64,000 nt of DNA from Cladopsammia gracilis. Taxonomy: Eukaryota > Cnidaria > Anthozoa > Scleractinia > Dendrophylliidae. Position 1 is the stretch's first letter. Each line of letters starts with the position of its first letter. The position numbers and the translations under genes were made by a program. The notes below the pieces were generated by a model. That model was not told the DNA's origin, did not search any database, and saw only the letters and a program-made list of their open reading frames with translations. The stretch lies in the NCBI GenBank assembly GCA_022457155.1, contig JAJGOT010000002.1, forward strand, positions 3,382,001 to 3,446,000, written 5' to 3'. Positions 39,001 to 51,000 of this stretch are shown here, piece after piece.

Positions 39001-42000
39001 CCTTTTTCTGAAAGGGGCTATGTCACCTTTTGAAGTGTCACTTTAAAAAGCCAAAACACTTATTTTTACCAGGAGAAACCCTAAAATAATGGTCCAGTGT
39101 TGTTTTCTACTAGTGCTCAAAGAATAAAAATAGCTGTCTTGAGCTGCAGATGAAATATTAAATTGGGCCAATTTTTTTCATGTTCGTCACCTTGTTTCCT
39201 GGCAAAAACTCTGATTACGGTTTGTTCTCTCTTCGAAAATTCACTTCATATATTCTCCTTAGTGTTCTATGTCATGTTTGACCAAATTTTTTACTTTTCT
39301 ATATTGTACGAACGCTGCGACGAAAAGGCATTTTTATTTAACAAGTATCTCCTAACGAAATACATATTTTGAACAAATTATCAGTCTGTAATTGTTAACG
39401 CTTTACAACATTATGCTTAAAGAGCTATGTCATGGAGATTTTGACGTTTTTGGATCAAAACTGCCCAAAATTAAAACTGGTGTTACAAGAATTACAAAGC
39501 TTATCATATATAAAGTATAACGTATTATTCTGACCTTTTTCAGAAGGTCATTTGCGGTTTGTGCGCAGTCTAAGCCTCCCCCAAAAAAACGCTTACTAAA
39601 ATATGTAACAAAAACGTTTGTCCGTTTCATAATCTTAATGTTATTAACTATATTCAATTGAAAGCTACCGAGCAGCACTTCCATGTAGTGATGTTTATTG
39701 TGTTGTACGAGGTGGTTCTAACTTTTGAGCCTGTGGATAAAGTCCTTAACTGAGGTGAATCAAATGAACGTTCTTGAGCAGTAGTTGTCATTGGTCTGTT
39801 TATTACTGATGCTGTACAAGATGGTTCTAACTTTTAAATCTGTGGATGAAATCCTTATTTGGGGTGAATTAAATGCAAATTATTGAGCAGTTAGAGTACC
39901 TGTCGTTGGTATGTTTATTATTAGTATATTTAAATCAATATGTTTATATTGGTATGTTTAAATCTGTGGATGAAATCCTTATTTGGGGCGAATCTTGAAT
40001 AGTACTTGGTCTATTTATTATGCTGTACAAGGTGGTTCTAACTTTTGAATCTATGGATTAAATCCTTAACTGTGACCATTCAAATGAAGTCTACTGAGTA
40101 GTAATTTCATGTGGCGCTGTTTATTATGCTGTATAAGGTGATTCTAACTTTTGAGATCGTGCAAAAATATATGTATTGTGTGACCATTCAAATGAAAGCT
40201 ATTGAGCAGTACTCTCCTGTGGTGCCGCTTATTATGCTGTACAGGTTGGTTCTAACTTTTGAAACTTTGAATGAAATTCTATGGAGTGGCCATTCAAATT
40301 TAAGCTTTTGAGCAGTACTTTCCTGTAGTACTGTGTATTATGCAGTGCAAGGTGGTTTCAACTTCTGATGAAATATTATGTGGTGATCATTCAAGTGAAA
40401 GCTGAGAAGCAGCACTTTTGTAAAATCAATTAAAAGCCGATTTTTTTTATTTCAATTTTGCGTTTACACCCTGCTGGGATTGAAAGGCCAAATTTTAAAT
40501 GATTAATTTAATAAATGAGCAAAAATCATGCTTTGGGATTTTTCTGGGTATTCTCAACTACTTTTTAAGCGGAAAATGCACGGTGAGATTTCGATTCTTA
40601 GCCTGGCGTTTCATGTGCAAGACTCAATCCACTTTTCGTAACTGCGAGCTTTTTCTGCGAAAATTGATTGTTTTAGTGAAGCATCAAAACAACAAAAAAT
40701 ACACAACTGCACATCTCAGCCTAATTTGACTGCTGATTAGAGATATAAACTTCGTTCAGACGGGAAAAATGAATATCAGTTCATCAAACGAAACAACAAG
40801 CGTCAAGATTGGGTTTTGTCGCTCAGAATCTTCCGTGGTGATCCAAGCGATAAAGGTGCTGGTCTATGTTATCGTAATATTAGTTTCTCTGATCGGAAAC
40901 GCCCTAATTATTGCAGTGGTTTGCAAGAAACCCCTAATGCGTACACCCGTGAATTTCTTCGTTGTTAACATGAGTGTAGCAGATATTCTTATCACCGTGT
41001 TTTACATGCCGCGAATGATTTCAAGGGCGTTCCTGGGCATGGATTGGGGAATTAGCGGAAATCTTGGTCTTATACTCTGCAAGGTGGCGCCGTTTGCTCA
41101 AGAACTGTCCGTTTCCGTGTCAGTACTCACTCTTATAGTCATGGCTGTTGACCGTTTCTTCGCCGTCCTTTACCCCTTAAAACGTGTCATCACCAACCGT
41201 GTTGCTTACGCTTTAATCGCCTTCGTATGGTTTTCCGCCGTGGCTGTTCGAGCACCGATGTTCTACGGCCTTAACTTCGCCCATGGCGAAGAAGGCAAAA
41301 CATTTTGTTTCTTTTTCTCTGACTCACAACTGGCCTTCAATCTTTACGTGAAATTCGCATATGTAATGTTCTACGCTGTTCCTCTGTTTGTCATCGCCGT
41401 ACTGTACAGCGCTGTTATAGTTTCACTCAAGAAACGAAAACCAGTTGGTGTTGATTTATCCAGCATTTCACACAAATACAAAGATCGTTTGAAGTCTACT
41501 CGGAAAGTGATGAATATGTTGTTTACTGTCGTGTTTGTTTTCGCTATGGGTTGGGACTTCTATTTCTTAGTGCCCATTCTATTTAGTCGTTATGGGCTTA
41601 AAGTATGTAAGCTAATTTTTCCAAGATTCTTTTTCAGTCATGTCACCAGTGCAATAAATCCCTGTATTTACCTGTTTTATATCGAAAATTATCGCCGCTG
41701 TTTCGGCGACATATTGAACCCGCTTTATAAGCGGTGCGTGAACGCGTTTTCTTGTAACACTAGAGTCGAGCCTGGGGGTTCTGCAACTGTTTTGAAAGGA
41801 CGAGGGGATATACCGGTAGATAAAACGGGTTTAAGACTCCCAACATTGGGTTCTCAGCGCACTGTTGAGACGAGAACCATTATGGTTCTTCCAATGACAT
41901 CTGCTACAAACACACCTTTTTCCTAAGCACGTTGTAAAGCGAATGTCCCGTTTTCATAATTATGGTCAGGAGCCTTCTTTAAGCTTGCTTTATTATCTCA

Positions 42001-45000
42001 CCTGTCACAAAATCAAATCCACTTCCATCCTTGTAATCCTGTATTCTTTTTCTCGAAATTACTGCTTCTGTTTCGTTCTATATTTTTTTTTATCAAATTT
42101 CATTGTACACATTTGGTGGCATTTGGCGAGATAACATGGAAATTAAATAAGCTGATTTTTTTTTCGGCGGGAGTGACCCTTCAACAAATATAGTGTAATG
42201 ATTTGTCCAAAATATATACTTCATTGTATACTCAGTTGTTGAATAGAAAATTTAAATTTTGTTAGAAGAATTACAAAGCTTATGTAAAGAATGACATTAA
42301 AATCTGAAATTATTATATAGAGAATGTGATGGCAGAGGAGCCGTAGAACGCCCTTTCATCCGCATGGTCAATTTGACCTTTAGTTGTAAAAGGTGGCTCT
42401 AACTTTGGAATTTGTAGATAAATTGCTAAACTGTAGTCTTTCAAAGATCAATTGTGGTTTATGCGCGGTCTAAACAAAAAAAAATACGCTAACAATGTAA
42501 AAATGTAACAAAGAAGTTTTCCGCTTCATAATCTTGCCTTACTTGCCTTATATTAACTGTGCTCGATTGAAAGCTATTGAGCAGTACTTTCTTGTCGTAC
42601 TGTTTATTATGCTGTACAAAGTGTTTCTAACTTTTGAGTCAGTGGATGAAATCCTAAAGTATGACCATTTAAATGAAAGGTATTGAGCAGTACTTTCTTG
42701 TCGTGCTGTTTATTATGCTGTACAAAGTGATTCTAACTTTTGAGTCTGTGGATGAAATCCTACAGTGTGATCATTAAAATGAAAGTTATTGAAGAATATC
42801 TCCTTTTGGTACTGTTTATTATGCTGTACAAAGTGATTCTAACTTTTGAGTCTGTAGATGAAATCCTACAGTGTGACCATTCAAATGAAAGTTCTTGATG
42901 TTGATGCTGATGTTGTACAAGGTGTTTCTAACCTTTGATTCTATGGATTAAGTTGAAAAGCAAGACTCAGTAAAGGTCAATTGTTGTTTTTCCACGGTCA
43001 CGGCCAAATCAAAGAAGTTTGTTAGCTTCATAACCTTATCTTTGTTTTATCTTCCAACTATGCCCAATTGAAAACTACGTGTATTGAGCCGTAAGCTCTT
43101 GTGGTGCTGTTAATAACCTTGCATCGACTATGCTCAATTGAAAAACTACGTGTATTTAACTGTAAGCTCTTGTGGTGCTGTTAATAACCTTGCATCGACT
43201 ATGCTCAATTGAAAAACTACGTGTATTTAACTGTAAACTCTTGTGGTGCTGTTGATAACCTTACCTTGTATCAACTATGCTCAATTTAAAAACTACGTGT
43301 ATTTAGCTGTAAGCTCTTGTGGTGAAGTTAATGAATGTTTTTTTTTTTTTTTTGTATAACTCTGTAACTTTTATACCTTTATTTCATTAGTGAGGTAGAA
43401 AGCAGCAGTGAGCTTGTAAGATAATTTTATTGTAATCAAATAAAAAAAGTAAATAGTGTAAGTATAATAATTACCCATGTATTCTTTAATTAAATTAATA
43501 TAATGATGAGAAGATCTATACAAAGATGTTCATTTTTGCAATATCATAGAACTGATATGAAGAGTGAAAAACTAGGGTTAGTGACAAAAGAACTGCTGCA
43601 ATTGATTACTTATTTGCATAAACAAGAATAGCTTGAAAGAAATCAGTATGAAAAGACAAACAGGCATAATAAATATACAATGTAACTTACAATCGTATGC
43701 AATAAAGAGGTACGTTGTTGCTGGTTATTATGCCCTACAAGGTGGCACTAACTTTTGTGTCTTGTGATAAAAACCCAAAATGTGTCCATTCAAATTAAAG
43801 GTTTTGTGCAGTACTATCCTGTGGTACTGCTTAATATACTGTACATTAGCTGGTTTTAACTTTTCAATATTTGAGTCTGTTGATAAAAACCCAGTGTGTC
43901 TATTCAAATGACAGCTATTGAGCAGTACTTTTCTACGGTACCGTTTAATTGTAGAAGGTGGTTCTAACTTTTATGTCCCTAGATAAAAACCCAAAGTGTG
44001 TCCATTCAAGTGAAAGCTATTGAGCAGTATGTTCCTGTGGTACTGTTTAATACGTGTGTCCATTCAAGTGAAAGCTATTGAGCAGTACGTTCCTGTGGTA
44101 CTGTTTAATAAGTGTGTCCATTCAAGTGAAAGCTATTGAGCAGTACGTTCCTGTGGTACTGTTTAATACGTACTTGTGTCCATTCAAGTGAAAGCTGTTG
44201 AGCAGTACGTTCCTGTGGTACTGTTTAATAAGTGTGTCCATTCAAGTGAAAGCTATTGAGCAGTACGTTCCTGTGGTACTGTTTAATACATGTGTCCATT
44301 CAAGTGAAAGCTATTGAGCAGTACGTTCCTGTGGTACTTTTTAATAAGTGTGTCCATTCAAGTGAAAGCTATTGAGCAGTACGTTCCTGTGGTACTGTTT
44401 AATAAGTGTGTCCATTCAAGTGAAAGCTATTGAGCAGTACGTTCCTGTGGTACTGTTTAATACGTGTGTCCATTCAAGTGAAAGCTATTGAGCAGTACGT
44501 TCCTGTGGTACTGTTTAATAAGTGTGTCCATTCAAGTGAAAGCTATTGAGCAGTACGTTCCTGTGGTACTGTTTAATACATGTGTCCATTCAAGTGAAAG
44601 CTATTGAGCAGTACGTTCCTGTGGTACTTTTTAATAAGTGTGTCCATTCAAGTGAAAGGTATTGAGCAGTACGTTCCTGTGGTACTGTTTAATAAGTGTG
44701 TCCATTCAAGTGAAAGCTATTGAGCAGTACGTTCCTGTGGTACTGTTTAATACGTGTGTCCATTCAAGTGAAAGCTATTGAGCAGTACGTTCCTGTGGTA
44801 CTGTTTAATACGTGTGTCCATTCAAGTGAAAGCTATTGAGCAGTACGTTCCTGTGGTACTGTTTAATAAGTGTGCCCATTCAAGTGAAAGCCATTGAGCA
44901 GTACGTTCCTGTGGTACTGTTTAATAAGTGTACCCATTCAAGTGAAAGCCATTAAGCAGTACGTTCCTGTGGTGCTGTTTAATACGTGTGTCCATTCAAT

Positions 45001-48000
45001 TGAAAGCTATTGAGCAGTACGTTCCTGTGGTACTGTTTAATAAGTGTGCCCATTCAAGTGAAAGCCATTGAGCAGTACGTTCCTGTGGTACTGTTTAATA
45101 AGTGTGCCCATTCAAGTGAAAGCCATTAAGCAGTACGTTCCTGTGGTGCTGTTTAATACATGTGTCCATTCAAGTGAAAGCTATTGAGCAGTACGTTTCT
45201 GTGGTACTGTTTAATAAGTGTGCCCATTCAAGTGAAAAGCCATTGAGCAGTACGTTCCTGTGGTACTGTTTAATACATGTGTCCATTCAAGTGAAAAGCC
45301 ATTGAGCAGTACGTTCCTGTGGTACTGTTTAATACGTGTGTCCATTCAAGTGAAAAGCCATTGAGCAGTACGTTCCTGTGGTACTGTTTAATAAGTGTGT
45401 CCATTCAAGTGAAAGCCTTTGAGCAGTACGTTCCTGTGGTACTGTTTAATAAGTGTGCCCATTCAAGTGAAAAGCCATTGAGCAGTACGTTCCTGTGGTG
45501 CTGTTTAATAAGTGTGTTCATTCAAGTGAAAGCTATTGAGCAGTACGTTCCTGTGGTACTGTTTAATACGTGTGTCCATTCAAGTGAAAGCCATTGAGCA
45601 GTACGTTCCTGTGGTACTGTTTAATAAGTGTGTCCATTCAAGTGAAAGCTGTTAAGCCGTAAGTTACTGTGGTGTTGTTTAATATGCTATATAAGCTGGT
45701 TCTTACTTTTGAATCTGTAGATAAAAACCCAAAGGGTTTGTATTCAAATGAAAATGAACTATTGAGCAGTACGTTCCTGTGGTATTGTTTAATAAGTGTG
45801 TCCATTCAAGTGAAAGCTATTGAGCAGTATGTTCCTGTGGTACTGTTTAATACGTGTGTCCATTCAAGTGAAAGCTATTGAGCAGTATGTTCCTGTGGTA
45901 CTGTTTAATAAGTGTGCCCATTCAAATGAAAGCTATTAAGCAATACGTTCTGTGGTGTTGTTCAATATGCTATGCAAGCTGGTTCTAACTTTTGAATCTG
46001 TAGATAAAAACCCAAGATGTGTGTATTCAAATGAAAGCTATTGAGCAATACTTTCCTATGGTACTGTTTAATAAGTGTGCCCATTCAAATGAGAGCTATT
46101 GAGCAGTACTTTCCTGTGGTGCTGTTTATTCTGCTGCACAATGTGGTGCTCTCCTTTGGATGAAATTATACTGTTTGACCAGTCAAGTGAATGTTATTGA
46201 GCAGCACTTTCATCCATTGCTGTATATATTCCGCCATTTTGCCGATCAAAATTCAATGGTATTTGTTATCAATGTTGCACTTGTACCCGATAAGGAGTAA
46301 AAAGACCAAATTTAAATAAGTAAATGAAAATTCACTTGATGTTCAAATCGCACCTGAGCAACAGGAGAATTCCTGAGTATTACTGACCTGGAATAATAAA
46401 ATTCAACTGCTCAAAAAGTTCGGTAGATTGTGTTGCTTCCATTTCGGTACCGGATAAAAATTTGGAACGCTTTTTTCATGTTTATGCATGAAATTTCCAA
46501 ATGGAAATGGAAGCACCCAGGTTTTTTCCAAAAAAAAAAAAATGGAAAATGGTTGAACATAAAATCTTATTAAATGATGTTTAAAAGGGGAAACGCGAAA
46601 TTTGAAATAAACGCCCGGCTCAAAATGTCTAAATAGGGAAGGGAGGTTAAAAATATCACTTTATTTAAACGTCAAGGTATTTAGCATGAAAGTACTGAGT
46701 GAAGACACTGTTTTTATGTCCACTAAACTGGACTTAAAATCCAGAGCCATCTGACAATTTAGAATACAAAATGAAGAAAGCAAGGCCGAGAAATGATATC
46801 ATTGTAGAAACCAAGTATTGGTTTCATTACAAGGTAATTGATATTGAAACAATATTTTGCCTCCATTACAGAGTCATAGTCATGTAATGATATTTTACAA
46901 GAAGGCAGCTTAAACATCTTAGGTAATTAGGCGTGTTAACATTACGTAATATAACTAGAATTGCAGGTAATCAGAGAAACAGGTCTAATTCTCTATGATA
47001 TTTAACTTGCCTTCTTGTAAAATATTATTACACGACTTTGACTCTGTAATAGAGCCGAAATATTGTTTCAATATCAATGTTCAATGTTCAGTGAATATCA
47101 ATGTTCAATATCAATGTTCAATATCAATGTTCAATGTTCAATATCCCTATGATATTTAACTTGCCTTCTTGTAAAATATTATTACATGACTTTGACTCTG
47201 TAATAGAGTTGAAATATTGTTTCAATATCAATAGTCTTATATCAATAAGACTTTGATATTTCAATATATATATATATATATAGTATATAATATATACTTT
47301 GATATTTCAATATCAATAGTCTTTTTGGTTTCTACAATAATATGATATATCGGCCTTGCTTTCTTCATTTTAAACTGGATATGGGACCGCCATTTCTACG
47401 TGGTCATCCGAGCCACGTGACAGATACAATAGTAAAGGTAGCACCTAAGTACTTTGTTATTTTTAAGATCCTGAGTGTTGCCCGGCTGGAACCCGCAACC
47501 TACCGCTCAACAGACCAGCGTTCTACCAACTGAGCTAACCTGAAAATACTGAGAAGATCCGGCAAATAACAGTACAAAAACGAGGCTAACCCTTGTACTA
47601 CCTTGTGTGTACTCATCAACTCTTGTTTTTTATAGGTATTAGTTGAAGACCTGTTTGGCGAAGTAGCCACGGAACGCGAGGTAGAAAAGATTGCTAACAA
47701 GATACCAGAGGCTAAGACGTGCAAAAGCTTTGATACTTTTGAGATTCTTGCCAAATATGCGGGGACACAGTCCTTAACTCTTTTGGTTTCACCCTTGAAA
47801 GAGGTTTGTTTAAACTAACATAACATCATTTCAAATATCACATAAATACTAGATTAATATCTCTTGAAACGTCTTGGTGCCCGGATCAACATCAAGAACG
47901 ACAAACATGAGAGAATCTTAGGGAAAGTGAATACAGTTTTCAATTTTAAAGACATGTTTCGGATGAGACTTATCCATCATCAGTTTGAAGTGGAATAAAA

Positions 48001-51000
48001 CCGCTGGTCGATGTGATGTGATATAAATGTTAATCACTAATTACTCATGCGCGAAGCGGCATGAGTTAAAATTCGCCCTTCATTTTTCTTCTTGTCACGA
48101 TTTTGTATGCAAATTTATGCACGCATATTTTAATTTGTGCTTCCGGTTCATAGCTTTGCCATTTACACTTCCTGTTTTGGTAACTTCCGGCTACTTTCAT
48201 TTCCGGTAAAACAGCGTTACTGAAGTGTCACGTCAGCATCTCCTGCAACTGATGTTCACGTTAGGTATATAAAACAGTCAGAAGAATCACTGGCTTCATT
48301 GTGGTACAGCCTTCATTTACAAAACATTCAATAGTAAAAAACGTGGTTTGCAGGAACGATGACTGAATGAAAGGAGTAACTCTTCTCCATGTCTGACATC
48401 TTCTTATAGATATCATAAAACTTTCTTACGCATGCGCAGAGTATAGGCTGCTTGCAGCCTCTTGTTACAGCATTAAAATGATAGAATGTGCGAGAATTGC
48501 AATGTTGCGAAAAACAACAAGAAAAATCAAAATCATACCTGTGAGGGAACAACATCTATTCGGAATAATAATGACGATCGAAATGCATCAATAGCAACAA
48601 ACCAACGTGCTACATGTACATATAGCGACACTTAACCAATCGACCTCATCGCCTGATGCAGACTAGTAGTAATAGCAGTCGAAACGTCACGATCAGCATC
48701 TCAAAGGGGCTCCATCTTACGACAAACGAACAAACGTTCACCTGTCTTACACACCACGATGAACAACAACCACATTTTTAATAAGAAAAATCAAATATGC
48801 TGAGCAAACAATAAACATAAAAAACAGTGATAGAAAACAACAAGGAGAAGGACTGAAATATGTTATGGTAGGTTTTATCCCACTCAAATGAACATGTCTT
48901 TAAAATCGATAACTGTATTCACTTTTCTTGAAATAAATATACAAATATACTTTCTAATGACACTGGGAAAGTCATCGTCACACGCGTAAAAGTTTAGAAA
49001 AAAATAGCTATGAAAAAACGAGCCAATCTCGAGTGTTTGCTCAGATTTTTCGAGTTCTCCAAAACGTGTACGAATGAAGCGATAACTTTATGTGAACTAG
49101 GAAATAACGTTTTGCATTTCTTTTTGCATATATGAATTAAATGCTCAAAATAATTTTCTGTTCCCATAACGTTATGCTTAATACTTTTTGACCAATCAGA
49201 GCAAGCGAAGTGTCTTGTTTATATATCATACATATTCTACAACTATTCATGCATTTGCACAAGACCGACTTTGCTTGGACCATTATTACTTGTTCTCCAG
49301 ACTATACATTTGTTGCAATAAACAAGTACAGATGGCATAACAACCGTTTTCTCTTCGCAGGTTCTTGACTCGACTCAGAGTCACAAAACAGCTCGTCGAG
49401 TGGAAGAAGTTTTGAGAAGAATTGGAGTGGGTCTGCAGGCTAACCCGAGTGTCACACCACAGATACTGCTCATATTCATCCACGGACTCACTCACGATAA
49501 TATTCCTCTCTTGAAACCGAAACCTGTGTAAGTACCGTGTACCCTGCCCAATACCGTGATGGTAAAGTTGTAGTTAAAATAAATTTAGCCCTACTCCTTT
49601 TCGGTATTTTTGTAGTAGTATTACTGGAAACAAATTAAAAAACAAAACATGATGGGAAGTGATCATTCAACCGATGAATGTATGAAGCAACTTAAGCAGT
49701 TACAACGAAAAGGTACGAAATTAAGAAATTTACGAGGCTTGCAATATGCTGCGGAAAGGCGAATTACCATGCAATACACTAGCCCCCTGCCTAGTGGCTT
49801 TAAGCGGCGTTTATAAAGGCGATTAATGATGCGATTTTAGCGGAGCACCTGCGATGTATGCTGCCCTAATTAACCCCCATGGGATCTTTGACGTGTTTTA
49901 TGCTTACATAACATGCGCTACTGCCCAACACGCCTCCACGATAGTTATTCACGGGTGATTTGAAATCGCGTCAGAAAGCGCCTATCTAAACGCCGTTTTC
50001 TCGTGACAGAATTAACAATACGTTGCTATCATTGACTCGATGCTTTTTTTAAAAAAATAAAGAGAGAAGAAAGACACTTCAGTACAACCAGATCCCAGAC
50101 TCCACCCTGCCAGCTCGTTGCTGCTACCAGCGAACCCCACACGAGGAGGAAATGTCCCCCAGACCAGCACTAAGACAAATCACCACATTCTGGTTGAGTT
50201 TGGTCTCCAGGTATGTACATGGTACCATTTTTGACTGGGATCTACTTCCCGATAATTCACAGAGTAATTAATTGTTGCAGGTTTCAATGAACCGTGAACA
50301 AGAACTACAAGCTCGTGTTGTTACCACAGCAAATTGGCTATTATGGGGTGGGATTTTTCTTTTTTTTATGATATAGAACCAATTACCGAATCATTAACAA
50401 CAAACTAAAATAACGAAAATAACACCCATGCGGTATTATGCTTTACGTATTATTATTTTTTTTTTAATGCTTTTTTTTTTAATGGAGCACAATTTTCGTG
50501 AAGTTAACACATTACATGTTTATTGATAGTTGTTGTATATGATGCTCAAGCACGGGAAAATCTCCATGTCAGACCAGGATCATCTACGGATGTTGGATCC
50601 TTTTGTTGAGTTACTTAGTAATTGTCTAAAGTCAAAATACAATAAGGTATGTGAAAAAAAAGTTCTTTACTGCAACCGTACACATTTACACATGAATCGC
50701 CAGCTTGTCCAGAAAACGTCTTTATTAAACCATGTTACCGCTGAAAGGTCAGGGGCGGAACTAGGAGATGGTGATCTTACATCGGCCTAATCTGCCTTCC
50801 CTTGTCTTTTAAGCTGTGATCACGCCTTTAATAACAGCAAGTGCTGTTGATGCGTCATGAAAAACAGAAAACAGAGAGGCTAATTAACACATCTCATGTC
50901 TCGCATAGGAAACATCAATGGGAATACAAACTTACTTTTCAAAGAAATTGCTGGCGGAGAATCGGGTTTTTTGAGCCTCCAGCCTGAAAAACGTTACCAA

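Larger units (their letters stand above)
47923..48926. mobile_element. ~1-kb non-coding element with inverted ends and hammerhead-like motifs
   Basis: The left end 47923-48000 and right end 48877-48926 are inverted copies (shared pieces such as GTGAATACAG and GACATGT, then GATAAAACC-like tails). The left end contains an extra hammerhead-like core that the right end lacks. No protein is encoded between them. The element fills much of UTP20 intron 47804-49360. The termini recall non-autonomous relatives of Penelope-like elements; this is inference. Confidence 0.55.

Noticed and set aside
44002..45660. CRISPR-like array (regular repeats with spacing)
   Set aside because: The whole 58-bp unit is conserved and there are no unique spacers. 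The setting is a eukaryotic intron.
45319..45881. Open frames with VPVVLFN repeats
   Set aside because: The 58-bp minisatellite produces them by chance; 58 is not a multiple of three, so frames drift and end.
47480..47542. Functional tRNA gene on the minus strand
   Set aside because: The A- and B-boxes are good but the anticodon and acceptor stems do not form, and a SINE body is attached.
50083..50210. Alternative start of UTP20 exon 21 at 50083
   Set aside because: It gives the wrong phase after exon 20, while 50063 keeps the frame and a family-like linker.
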